Shown: positions 1 to 6,269, counted from the first letter of the stretch. The stretch: DNA of 12,550 nucleotides from an uncultured Oscillospiraceae bacterium (GCA_902489335.1 CABTZO010000029.1:1-12550); one strand, 5' to 3'. A program made the numbers and translations. Notes: generated by a model not told the origin, from the sequence alone.

Positions 1-9
1 ATTTTTCAT
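1..9 (-). CDS. 5' end of a TPP-riboswitch-controlled gene, cut by window edge
   Basis: Only the first three codons (ATG AAA AAT, encoding MKN) are in the window. The start is supported by an AAGGAG ribosome binding site at 21-16 with a 6-base spacing. It lies directly behind a TPP riboswitch and its terminator, so by general knowledge of this riboswitch class the product should be a thiamine transporter or thiamine biosynthesis/salvage protein. The identity cannot be read from three codons. The neighbouring thiamine pyrophosphokinase gene on the same strand fits a thiamine uptake and activation pair. Confidence 0.6.
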
Positions 10-21
10 TTTTTTCTCCTT

Positions 22-52
22 AAAAAAAATAGACCTGTAATAATAACAGGTC
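22..52 (-). terminator. Intrinsic terminator of the TPP riboswitch
   Basis: On the minus strand a 7-bp stem GACCTGT/ACAGGTC (52-46 with 38-32) with a 7-base loop is followed by TA and eight T residues (29-22). It sits immediately 3' of the riboswitch core and just before the RBS of the downstream gene. This is the usual layout of a riboswitch that stops transcription when TPP is bound. The alternative antiterminator pairing was not resolved by eye. Confidence 0.8.
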
Positions 53-132
53 GCAAATTCCCTGCGTTGGCATTATCCATATCAGGTAAAAGGGTCAAGG
101 TCAAACCTACTCTCAGCGAAAAGCTCCCCGTC
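53..132 (-). ncRNA. TPP riboswitch (THI element)
   Basis: The minus strand carries the conserved THI-box blocks in order: GGGGAGC, then CTGAGAG (116-110), then ACCCTTTTACCTGAT, then GGATAATGCCAACG and finally CAGGGAA. These are the conserved sequences of the pyrimidine-sensor and pyrophosphate-sensor arms of the TPP aptamer. It starts about 70 bases after the stop codon of the thiamine pyrophosphokinase gene, on the same strand, and is followed by a terminator hairpin and an RBS, which points to control of transcription in cis. A small hairpin with a GAAA loop (150-133) lies directly upstream. I found no convincing separate promoter between 203 and 150, so read-through from the upstream gene is possible. 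Confidence 0.95.
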
Positions 133-150
133 AAATATCTTTCGATATCT
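133..150 (-). other. Small hairpin with GAAA tetraloop in front of the riboswitch
   Basis: The minus strand reads AGATATC-GAAA-GATATTT. This gives 7 pairs including one G-U, closed by a GNRA-type loop, and abuts the 5' side of the TPP aptamer. It may protect the leader's 5' end or help fold the aptamer; this role is inference. Confidence 0.4.
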
Positions 151-202
151 ATTATTTAATTTATACAAATTTACCATAAATAAAGCGTTTATGCAAATAT
201 TT

Positions 203-838
203 TCAATTTTTGATTATAAAATCGGCATCTGTGGGAAATACTATAATTAAACTTCCGTCTTTTACGGCGATCTTGGCTTCTTTACCTGTAAATTCATTGC
301 TAACGCCGATAGGAAATGAATATTCTAAAGTTTTATTACGAATTTCATATTTTAAATTTTCGATATTAACTCCGAAAGCTTGTTTAGATAGCGCAAAGAT
401 TGAGATTGTCCCCGTGCAGCTTTTATCAAAGATTATTTTTTCGTTTTCTATAACTGTAATAACTTCATTCATACCGACAATATATCCCTGAGCGTTGTTT
501 TCTTTGATATATCTTAATATTTGAAGATTTGCTATGCTGTGGTCGATTCTCCCGCCCAAGGCACCATAAATTTTAATTTTCTTGAAACCCAAGTCCAGAG
601 CTTTTTTTACAGACAGTAAAAGATCCGTATCATCTTTTTCGGTAGGGTAAGAAATTATGTTTTTAAAATCCGGAAGTTCAGAAAGAGAATCAAAATCTCC
701 GATTAAATAATCCGGTTTAATATTATTATTTTTCAAATTAAGATAACCCGCATCGGCGGCAATTATTAAATCTCCCGCTCTTTTATCGAAAGCGGAAAAA
801 TTAAAATCCATAGGTCCTACAATGTAACAACAATTCAT
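203..838 (-). CDS. thiN: Thiamine pyrophosphokinase
   Basis: This 211-residue protein matches the thiamine pyrophosphokinase family, which transfers pyrophosphate from ATP to thiamine to make the cofactor TPP in the cytosol. Visible hallmarks are ADAGY (28-32), the acidic GDFDS motif (47-51, metal and nucleotide binding), EKDDTD (67-72) and GALGGRIDHS (92-101) in the catalytic domain. The C-terminal part (about 130-211) fits the beta-rich thiamine-binding domain. Length is normal for the bacterial enzyme. The ATG start follows an AGGTGA site (848-843) at about 5 bases. It is the first gene behind its own promoter and is followed on the same strand by a TPP riboswitch, so its product is the ligand that would switch off the next gene. 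Confidence 0.93.
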   Translation of the reverse strand: MNCCYIVGPMDFNFSAFDKRAGDLIIAADAGYLNLKNNNIKPDYLIGDFDSLSELPDFKNIISYPTEKDDTDLLLSVKKALDLGFKKIKIYGALGGRIDHSIANLQILRYIKENNAQGYIVGMNEVITVIENEKIIFDKSCTGTISIFALSKQAFGVNIENLKYEIRNKTLEYSFPIGVSNEFTGKEAKIAVKDGSLIIVFPTDADFIIKN

Positions 839-853
839 AATCTCACCTCGATT

Positions 854-881
854 ATTATATCATTTATAATATTTTTGTTAA
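854..881 (-). promoter_or_regulatory. Promoter of thiN
   Basis: The minus strand reads TTAACA (-35, 881-876), a 16-base spacer, then TATAAT (-10, 859-854) preceded by TGA, which makes an extended -10. The -10 lies about 15 bases upstream of the thiN start codon, so the mRNA leader is very short. Confidence 0.65.
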
Positions 882-918
882 AGTTTAAGACAAAATTTCG
901 AAAAAAAGATATTCTTAA

Positions 919-947
919 TTGTAATTATTCTCATTATGGGTTATAAT
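919..947 (+). promoter_or_regulatory. Promoter of the oxygen-defence operon with overlapping Fur/PerR-like site
   Basis: TTGTAA (919-924) and a perfect TATAAT (942-947) are separated by 17 bases. The stretch TTGTAATTATTCTCA (919-933) matches 11 of 14 fixed positions in both the PerR-type (TTATAATnATTATAA) and Fur-type (TGATAATnATTATCA) 7-1-7 operators and covers the -35 element. A repressor bound there would block RNA polymerase. The promoter is clear; the operator is a candidate, because AT-rich DNA yields such matches by chance. Confidence 0.6.
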
Positions 948-979
948 TAAGATAGTTTATTCAGAAAGAGAGGTAAAAA

Positions 980-1606
980 ATGGGAAAAGAAAAAGTTGAC
1001 AATAAGGCTTTAAACAAAGTCAGTTATGGGCTTTATGTCGTTTCGGCAACATATAAGGGTAAACATAACGCCTTTATTAACAATACCTTTGCGATTGCGT
1101 CAATAAAAGGACCTATTGCTTTGATTACGATTAACAAGCTCAATTATACACATGAGCTCATTTATAGAACAAAAAAATTCAATGTTTCAATGTTGGATGA
1201 AACCAGTGATTTTGAAATTTTCAAGCACTTTGGTTTTCAAAGCGGAAGAGATGTTGATAAATTCAAGGATTTCAAAGATTACGATACCGACTCAAACGGG
1301 CTTGCTTATCTCACAAAATCCACAAACGCTTATTGCTCATGCGAAGTGTTTGATATGATAGATGTCGGAACTCACACTTTGTTTCTTGCAAAAGTAGTAG
1401 AGGCAAAAGTTATCGGTGATAAACCCTCACTCACTTATGATTATTATCATAAAAATATAAAAGAAGAAATAAAGGCTGAAGACACAACAAAAACGGGCTG
1501 GAGATGTACAATCTGCGGTTATGTCTATGAAGGTGATGAATTACCTGATGACTTCGTCTGCCCTGTATGTAAACATGGGGCAGAGGATTTTGAAAAAATA
1601 GGATAA
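980..1606 (+). CDS. hrb: High-molecular-weight rubredoxin: flavin reductase domain fused to rubredoxin (Hrb)
   Basis: This 208-residue fusion has an N-terminal flavin reductase-like (FMN-binding split-barrel) domain at about 8-155 and a C-terminal rubredoxin domain at about 172-208. The rubredoxin iron ligands are C176, C179, C194 and C197 (CTICGY and CPVC). Hrb proteins of acetogenic and other anaerobic clostridia accept electrons from NAD(P)H via FMN and pass them through rubredoxin to flavodiiron proteins. A GAGAGG site (968-973) precedes the ATG by 6 bases. It heads an operon with rubrerythrin, superoxide reductase and a separate rubredoxin, and a flavodiiron protein gene lies about 4.7 kb downstream. 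The role as electron entry point is inferred from family and neighbours; substrate preference cannot be read here. Confidence 0.9.
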   Translation: MGKEKVDNKALNKVSYGLYVVSATYKGKHNAFINNTFAIASIKGPIALITINKLNYTHELIYRTKKFNVSMLDETSDFEIFKHFGFQSGRDVDKFKDFKDYDTDSNGLAYLTKSTNAYCSCEVFDMIDVGTHTLFLAKVVEAKVIGDKPSLTYDYYHKNIKEEIKAEDTTKTGWRCTICGYVYEGDELPDDFVCPVCKHGAEDFEKIG

Positions 1607-1635
1607 AAATTTTTAATTTTATTAAGGAGGAAATT

Positions 1636-2175
1636 ATGGAACTTAAAGGATCAAAAACAGAAAAATGTCTACAACAGGCGTTTGCAGGTGAATCACAAGC
1701 TCATACCAAGTATCAGTATTATGCTTCACAGGCAAAGAAAGACGGATATGTTCAAATATCCAAGATTTTTGAAGAAACATCAAGAAACGAAAAGGAACAC
1801 GCTAAAATTTGGTTTAAGAAACTGCATGAGGGAGGAATTCCCACAACAACAGTTAATCTTGAAGACGCTGCAGCAGGCGAACATTATGAGTGGACCGAAA
1901 TGTATCCGGAATTTGCTAAAATGGCAAAAGAAGAGGGCTTTGATGATATAGCAAAACTTTTTGAAGGTGTTGCAGCTATTGAAAAGCATCATGAAGAAAG
2001 ATACAAAAAACTTCTTGAAAATGTTGAAAACGGTCTTGTATTCTCAAGAGACGGAGACAAAATTTGGCAATGCGATAACTGTGGACATATTTACATCGGA
2101 AAAGAAGCTCCCGAAATTTGCCCGGTTTGCGATCATCCGAAAGCATACTTTATGATTAAGGCTGAAAACTATTAA
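1636..2175 (+). CDS. rbr: Rubrerythrin
   Basis: This 179-residue rubrerythrin is a non-haem diiron peroxidase that reduces hydrogen peroxide to water with electrons from rubredoxin in the anaerobe cytosol. The N-terminal four-helix ferritin-like domain (about 1-135) carries the diiron ligands in the expected pattern: E19, E52-x-x-H55, E85, E88 and E116-x-x-H119. The C-terminal rubredoxin-like domain has C146, C149, C162 and C165, with the 12-residue gap typical of rubrerythrin. Length is normal. The RBS AAGGAGG (1624-1630) sits 5 bases before the ATG. It lies 29 bases after hrb and 20 before the superoxide reductase, clearly one transcription unit. Confidence 0.96.
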   Translation: MELKGSKTEKCLQQAFAGESQAHTKYQYYASQAKKDGYVQISKIFEETSRNEKEHAKIWFKKLHEGGIPTTTVNLEDAAAGEHYEWTEMYPEFAKMAKEEGFDDIAKLFEGVAAIEKHHEERYKKLLENVENGLVFSRDGDKIWQCDNCGHIYIGKEAPEICPVCDHPKAYFMIKAENY

Positions 2176-2195
2176 TAAAATAAAGGAGAATAATT

Positions 2196-2573
2196 ATGGA
2201 ACTTAAATTTTACAGATGCGAAATTTGCGGCAACATAGCAGTTAAAGTTGTAGATCAAAATACACCTGTTGTTTGTTGCGGAAAACCTATGCAGGAATTA
2301 GTTGCAAATTCTACAGACGCAGCTAAAGAAAAACATGTACCCGTTGTTGAAAATGACAATAATAACATCATTGTTAAAGTCAGCGAAGTTGAACATCCGA
2401 TGGAGGAAAAACATTACATTCAATTCATCGCTATTCAAACAGAAAAAACGGTTCAATATGTTCGTTTAAATCCGGGTGAAAAACCATGTGCAAAATTTGC
2501 CGTTGCAGATGACGATAAATTTGTTGCTGCTTATGAATTTTGCAATTTACACGGACTTTGGAAAAATAATTAA
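2196..2573 (+). CDS. dfx: Desulfoferrodoxin (superoxide reductase, two-iron-centre type)
   Basis: This 125-residue protein reduces superoxide to hydrogen peroxide without making O2, which suits an anaerobe; the peroxide can then be removed by the upstream rubrerythrin. The N-terminal desulforedoxin domain has centre I ligands C8, C11, C27 and C28. The catalytic domain carries E45-K46-H47, H67, H73, C116 and H119, matching the Fe(His)4(Cys) centre II and the conserved Glu-Lys pair. Nothing essential is missing and the length is typical. The RBS AAGGAG (2183-2188) is 7 bases before the ATG. The gene is followed after 14 bases by a rubredoxin gene, its likely electron donor. Confidence 0.96.
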   Translation: MELKFYRCEICGNIAVKVVDQNTPVVCCGKPMQELVANSTDAAKEKHVPVVENDNNNIIVKVSEVEHPMEEKHYIQFIAIQTEKTVQYVRLNPGEKPCAKFAVADDDKFVAAYEFCNLHGLWKNN

Positions 2574-2587
2574 AAGGAGACAGTAAA

Positions 2588-2743
2588 ATGAAATATGTTT
2601 GCGATATCTGCGGATTCCAGTATGATGAAGCAGCAGGAGATCCTGATAATAACATAGCTCCGGGAACAAAATGGGAAGATTTACCCGATGACTTCACTTG
2701 CCCACTTTGCGGCGCAACAAAAGATCAGTTTTCAGAAGCTTAA
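2588..2743 (+). CDS. rd: Rubredoxin
   Basis: This 51-codon gene is short enough to be missed by ORF cut-offs. It encodes a canonical rubredoxin with one Fe(Cys)4 centre: C5 and C8 (CDICGF) and C38 and C41 (CPLCGA). It also has the conserved tyrosine and tryptophan and the DLPDDFTCP stretch before the second Cys pair. An AGGAG site (2575-2579) precedes the ATG by 8 bases. It is the last gene of the operon, immediately before a terminator. Its likely job is to carry single electrons from Hrb to superoxide reductase, rubrerythrin and the flavodiiron protein encoded nearby; this is family knowledge plus context. Confidence 0.96.
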   Translation: MKYVCDICGFQYDEAAGDPDNNIAPGTKWEDLPDDFTCPLCGATKDQFSEA

Positions 2744-2754
2744 ATTTTAAAAAG

Positions 2755-2786
2755 AAAAACCCGAGTTATTTAAACTCGGGTTTTTT
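2755..2786. terminator. Bidirectional intrinsic terminator between the rubredoxin and feo operons
   Basis: A 12-bp stem AAAACCCGAGTT/AACTCGGGTTTT (2756-2767 with 2773-2784) with a 5-base loop is flanked by T tracts on both strands. It lies between two converging operons and can end both: the plus-strand oxygen-defence operon and the minus-strand feo operon. Confidence 0.92.
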
Positions 2787-2797
2787 CTTGTGATTTT

Positions 2798-3001
2798 TTA
2801 TTTTAGCTTTTCAGCTTCGTTTTTTGTTGTTTCTTTAGCATTGACTTGAGTGCTTTGACAATCTCCTGCCATCGGGCAACCACAACAGCCGCCTCCACAG
2901 CCGGAATTCTTTTGTGCTTTTCTTTTTTTTATCATATATATGATAATAGATATAACAATAAGTAAAACGATTAAAGCAACAATAACTGTACCTGTATTCA
3001 T
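2798..3001 (-). CDS. FeoB-associated Cys-rich membrane protein
   Basis: This 67-residue protein has one N-terminal hydrophobic helix (about residues 6-24), a basic stop-transfer patch (KKRK, 25-28) and then a glycine/cysteine cluster with C35, C39, C40, C42 and C48. The polar tail is rich in K and E. This layout matches the small FeoB-associated Cys-rich family found downstream of feoB in many Firmicutes. It starts 16 bases after the feoB stop behind a GAGG site and is the last gene of the operon. The cysteines, expected on the cytosolic side by the positive-inside rule, may bind Fe(II) as it leaves the FeoB pore; that role is inferred, not proven for the family. Confidence 0.85.
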   Translation of the reverse strand: MNTGTVIVALIVLLIVISIIIYMIKKRKAQKNSGCGGGCCGCPMAGDCQSTQVNAKETTKNEAEKLK

Positions 3002-3017
3002 ATATTACCTCAAAATA

Positions 3018-5411
3018 TCAAACTTTAATTTCAAGCTTTTTAGACTCTTTGTAAGGACGGAAAAGCATATACAGAATAAAGCAGAGAACTAATACTGCGG
3101 CAATCAAACCGACTATATTTATATTGTTTGTAAATGCGTTGCCGAATTGATAGATGATTAGAGCAACCGCATAAGCGTAAATACACTGATAGGAAACGGC
3201 AAAAATTGTCCACTTTGCGTTGTTCATCTCTCTCTTTATAGCTCCCACTGCGGCAAAGCATGGGGCACACAGAAGATTAAAGCTGAGGAATGAATAGGCC
3301 GCAAGTTGTGTCATACCTGTAAAGTCAAGTACACCGAATACCGCAACAACTTCTTCTTTTGCAACAAGTCCCATTATTGTTGCGATTGTAGCTTTTATGT
3401 TTGCAAATCCAACCGGAATAAAGATCCATGAAATTGCTTTTCCTATATATCCCAATACGCTGTTCTCAAGTTCCAAGTCGGGACTGAATCCGAACGAACC
3501 GTCAATCATACCGAGTTTAGAACCGAGCCAGATTATAATCGAAGAAATAAGTATAACGGTTCCCGCTCTTTTAATGAACGATGAAAGTCTTTCCCAAACT
3601 CTCGTCATAACATTTTTAAACGTTGGAATGTGATAGGCGGGGAGTTCCATAACGAAAGGAGCCGGATCACCGGAGAATCTCTTAGTCTTTTTAAGCATAA
3701 TACCCGAAACTATGATTGAAATTATTCCGAGGAAGTATGTACTCGGTGCAACCCACCATTTACCGTCGAACAAAGCGGCAGAAATAAGTGCAATGATGGG
3801 AAGTTTTGCTCCGCAGGGCATGAAAGTTGTTGTCATAACCGTCATACGTCGGTCACGTTCGTTTTCAATTGTTCTTGATGCCATAATTCCCGGAACTCCA
3901 CAGCCTGTCGAAATAAGCATCGGTATAAATGATTTTCCTGACAAACCGAATTTCCTGAAAATTCTGTCCAAGATGAAGGCAATTCTCGCCATATAACCGG
4001 AACCTTCTAAGATTCCAAGGAGTATAAACAGAACAAACATCTGAGGCAAGAAGCCCAAAACTGCACCGACACCGCTTACAATACCGTCTAAGATTAAACT
4101 TTTGAGCCATTCAGCTGTATTTAATTTATCTAAGCCCTTTTCAACAACCGCCGGAACTCCGGGTATCCAAATACCAAAATCGTCTTTTTCAGGCTTATCG
4201 GGACTTTCCAATGCAGAATCTATGGTTTTTGAAATGTCAAAACCTTTTTCGGTAAGTTCTGCACCGTATGTTCCGTAAGCTTCTTCAAAATCTTCATAAC
4301 TTTTTTTGTTAATTGATTCCAAAATCGCATCGGCACCGACAACACCGGCTTTATCGGCTTTTTCAACGGTTTCCTTAACATTTGGAGTAAATATATATTT
4401 TTCGGAAAATTCGCTTATCTTCTCTTCATATTCTTTTGAACCTATACCGAAAAGATGAAATCCGTCTCCAAACAGTCCGTCATTTGCCCAATCCGTTGCA
4501 AAGGTACCGACAGTTGTAACCGAAATATAGTAAACAAGGAACATTATAACTACAAAAATCGGTAGACCTAAGAACCTATTTGTTACAACTCTGTCTATCT
4601 TATCCGACAGAGAAAGATGTCCGTGATCTTTTTTTGTCTGGATACCTTTTAATATTTCGCCGATATAGATATATCTTTCGTTCGTGATAATACTTTCTGA
4701 GTCATCATCAAGTTCTTTTTCAACAAGTTTGATGTCCTCTTCAATATGTTCCATGATTTCCGGCTTAATGTTTAAATTTTGCAGGACTTTTTCATCGCGC
4801 TCGAAGATTTTAATCGAATACCAGCGCTGTTTAGATAAGTCCATATCATGAATAACGGCTTCTTCAATATGTGCTAAAGCATGTTCAACAATTCCCGAAA
4901 ATTCAGGACTTGGAACAGCTTTTGTGCCGGCAATTTCTTTAACGGTTTTTACAAGCTCTGCGACACCTTTTCCCTTTAACGCAGAAATAGGAACAATCTT
5001 GCAACCGAGTTGCCTTGATAGTTCTTCAATATTGATTTTGATTTTGTCTTTTTCAACAACATCAATCATATTTATTGCAACAACTACTGGAATTCCAAGT
5101 TCAACAAGTTGAGTTGTCAAGTATAAATTTCTTTCCAAATTAGTTCCGTCAACAATATTAATTATTGCGTCGGGATTCTCTTCAAGTAAATAATTTCTTG
5201 CAACAACTTCTTCAAGCGTGTAAGGCGAAAGGGAATATATACCGGGAAGGTCGGTTAAAGTTATTTCCTTATTGTTCTTAATTTTTCCTTCTTTTTTTTC
5301 AACTGTAACTCCGGGCCAGTTACCGACATATTGGTTAGAGCCTGTAAGTCTGTTAAACAGGGTGGTTTTACCGCTGTTAGGATTACCGGCAAGTGCAACT
5401 TTTATTTCCAT
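3018..5411 (-). CDS. feoB: Ferrous iron transporter FeoB
   Basis: This 797-residue protein is the membrane GTPase that imports Fe(II). The N-terminal G domain shows G1 GNPNSGKT (9-16), the switch threonine T36, G3 DLPG (54-57), G4 NMID (114-117) and G5 SALKG (143-147). A helical regulatory domain follows to about 270. The membrane part starts near 281 and includes both Gate motifs: CGVPGIMASRT (from C505) and later CAPCFAAVGAIKREM. A hydrophilic, acidic segment of about 130 residues (about 303-435) separates the first and second membrane segments and makes the protein longer than enterobacterial FeoB. The AAGGAG site precedes the ATG. The gene follows feoA by 9 bases. Confidence 0.97.
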   Translation of the reverse strand: MEIKVALAGNPNSGKTTLFNRLTGSNQYVGNWPGVTVEKKEGKIKNNKEITLTDLPGIYSLSPYTLEEVVARNYLLEENPDAIINIVDGTNLERNLYLTTQLVELGIPVVVAINMIDVVEKDKIKINIEELSRQLGCKIVPISALKGKGVAELVKTVKEIAGTKAVPSPEFSGIVEHALAHIEEAVIHDMDLSKQRWYSIKIFERDEKVLQNLNIKPEIMEHIEEDIKLVEKELDDDSESIITNERYIYIGEILKGIQTKKDHGHLSLSDKIDRVVTNRFLGLPIFVVIMFLVYYISVTTVGTFATDWANDGLFGDGFHLFGIGSKEYEEKISEFSEKYIFTPNVKETVEKADKAGVVGADAILESINKKSYEDFEEAYGTYGAELTEKGFDISKTIDSALESPDKPEKDDFGIWIPGVPAVVEKGLDKLNTAEWLKSLILDGIVSGVGAVLGFLPQMFVLFILLGILEGSGYMARIAFILDRIFRKFGLSGKSFIPMLISTGCGVPGIMASRTIENERDRRMTVMTTTFMPCGAKLPIIALISAALFDGKWWVAPSTYFLGIISIIVSGIMLKKTKRFSGDPAPFVMELPAYHIPTFKNVMTRVWERLSSFIKRAGTVILISSIIIWLGSKLGMIDGSFGFSPDLELENSVLGYIGKAISWIFIPVGFANIKATIATIMGLVAKEEVVAVFGVLDFTGMTQLAAYSFLSFNLLCAPCFAAVGAIKREMNNAKWTIFAVSYQCIYAYAVALIIYQFGNAFTNNINIVGLIAAVLVLCFILYMLFRPYKESKKLEIKV

Positions 5412-5420
5412 ATTTTCTCC

Positions 5421-5642
5421 TTAATATTCAACATCTATAATTTTTGCGTCATCACGCCTGAGAGACAGCTCATAACCTCTGACATTGAGCTCTAAAGGAT
5501 CTCCGAGAGGAGCAGGTTTTCTTACAAAAATAGAAACACCCTTTGTGATACCCATATCCATAATTCTTCTTTTAATGGCGCCCTCACCGTTGATTTTCTT
5601 AACTTTTACGGTTTCGCCGATTTTAACTTCACTTAGTGTCAT
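5421..5642 (-). CDS. feoA: FeoA domain protein (second of two)
   Basis: This 73-residue SH3-like FeoA protein is a small cytosolic partner thought to support FeoB activity. Family features are the GETVKVKKI opening strand, RRIMDMGITKG, the VRKPAPLGDPLELNVRGYELSLR block and the terminal acidic strand. The G-DP-L-RGYELSLR ending is characteristic of FeoA. It lies between another FeoA-type gene and feoB with gaps of 21 and 9 bases, so the three are cotranscribed. Confidence 0.93.
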   Translation of the reverse strand: MTLSEVKIGETVKVKKINGEGAIKRRIMDMGITKGVSIFVRKPAPLGDPLELNVRGYELSLRRDDAKIIDVEY

Positions 5643-5663
5643 ATTTTTCCTTTCAGATTAAAA

Positions 5664-5876
5664 TTAAATAAAAATTTTACGGGCAATGCTTTTGTCGATT
5701 CCGACACGGCTGTCACGAATATTTACAATAATATTTTCTCCGATAGCAGAGACGATTGTAACGTGACCACCAACTGTAAAACCAAGATCAGCAAGTCTTT
5801 TTTTGACCTGATCATTGCCGCCTATTTTTTTTATTACGTTGTCCGTTCCTATATCCGCAAGGGACAGGGGCATCAT
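5664..5876 (-). CDS. feoA: FeoA domain protein (first of two)
   Basis: This 70-residue FeoA-like protein is clearly divergent from its neighbour: it keeps the KKRLADLGFTVG core and a shorter C-terminal block (NIIVNIRDSRVGIDKSIARKIFI). It has two adjacent ATG codons (5876 and 5873). A strong AAGGAGG (5890-5884) is 7 bases from the first and 10 from the second, so the first is preferred slightly. It is the first gene of the feo operon. Two FeoA copies before FeoB is a common Firmicute arrangement; a division of labour is not shown by the sequence. Confidence 0.9.
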   Translation of the reverse strand: MMPLSLADIGTDNVIKKIGGNDQVKKRLADLGFTVGGHVTIVSAIGENIIVNIRDSRVGIDKSIARKIFI

Positions 5877-5897
5877 ATCTCATCCTCCTTTACAATC

Positions 5898-5951
5898 GTT
5901 AGTTGAGACTAACTTCGCAACAATAATATGATATTTGTTTTCTTTTGTCAA
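5898..5951 (-). promoter_or_regulatory. feo operon promoter with downstream palindromic operator
   Basis: The minus strand has a perfect TTGACA (5951-5946), a 17-base spacer and TATTAT (5928-5923). About 9 bases past the -10, near or just after the expected start of transcription, is a palindrome with arms GTTAGT/ACTAAC (5898-5903 and 5908-5913) around a 4-base centre. A repressor bound there would block initiation or early elongation. The sequence recalls DtxR/IdeR/MntR-type metal operators (arms built on TTAG...CTAA) more than Fur boxes; this assignment is inference. Confidence 0.7.
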
Positions 5952-6050
5952 GAAAAAATTAAATTAAATTTTTAAACCGATTATTTTATGATTATCAGAT
6001 TAATTTTTATTAAAACAACAAATGAATATAATTATAATATTTCAATAAAA

Positions 6051-6079
6051 TTGACAATTTCTATTTTTTGTGATAGAAA
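6051..6079 (+). promoter_or_regulatory. Promoter of the 29-codon gene
   Basis: A perfect TTGACA (6051-6056) is followed after 17 bases by TAGAAA (6074-6079), which is preceded by TGA and so forms an extended -10. A second weaker -10-like TATAAA lies at 6086-6091. The start of the small gene is about 50 bases further on. Confidence 0.5.
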
Positions 6080-6126
6080 TAATTGTATAAAGTATATAAA
6101 TTTTTGTCTTTTTAGGAGGCGACATT

Positions 6127-6216
6127 ATGAAAAAATTTTTCAAAAGAATATTTAAATTAGGTTTACTGTCGGGACTTGGATATTTCCTATATGATAAATT
6201 TATGGCAAAGAAATAA
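6127..6216 (+). CDS. Small basic hydrophobic peptide, 29 residues, function unknown
   Basis: This short gene has a strong AGGAGG (6114-6119) 7 bases before the ATG, a promoter upstream and a terminator 12 bases after the stop. The peptide opens with a cationic amphipathic stretch (MKKFFKRIFK), continues with a hydrophobic glycine-containing core (LGLLSGLGYFLY) and ends in DKFMAKK. Both ends are positive. It could be a membrane-attached micropeptide, a regulator of a membrane protein such as the adjacent FeoB, or a type I toxin-like peptide. I do not recognise a family. Complete expression signals for so short a frame argue strongly that it is real. Confidence 0.7.
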   Translation: MKKFFKRIFKLGLLSGLGYFLYDKFMAKK

Positions 6217-6227
6217 GTTCTAAAAAT

Positions 6228-6259
6228 AAAAAGCGGAAACTTTGAAGTTTCCGCTTTTT
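6228..6259. terminator. Bidirectional terminator between the small-peptide gene and fprA
   Basis: The arms AAAAAGCGGAAACTT and AAGTTTCCGCTTTTT (6228-6242 and 6245-6259) form a near-perfect long inverted repeat with a tiny centre, and T tracts follow on both strands. It separates converging genes: the 29-codon gene (plus) and the flavodiiron protein gene (minus, stop at 6270). Confidence 0.92.
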
Positions 6260-6269
6260 GTGTTTTTAT

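Noticed and set aside
210..491. Plus-strand open frame opposite thiN
   Set aside because: It lies entirely within the well-supported thiN gene, has no RBS and shows no recognisable protein.
1152..1358. Second plus-strand frame inside hrb
   Set aside because: It is an out-of-frame overlap within the flavin reductase domain, without an RBS or recognisable product.
3397..3996. Plus-strand open frames opposite feoB (3397-3633 and 3712-3996)
   Set aside because: They are antisense shadows of conserved FeoB codons; no ribosome binding site, promoter or family resemblance.
6001..6126. Regulatory RNA between feo and the small gene
   Set aside because: The AT-rich stretch has no stable hairpin or motif beyond the promoter elements; the short reading frame explains the RBS and terminator better.
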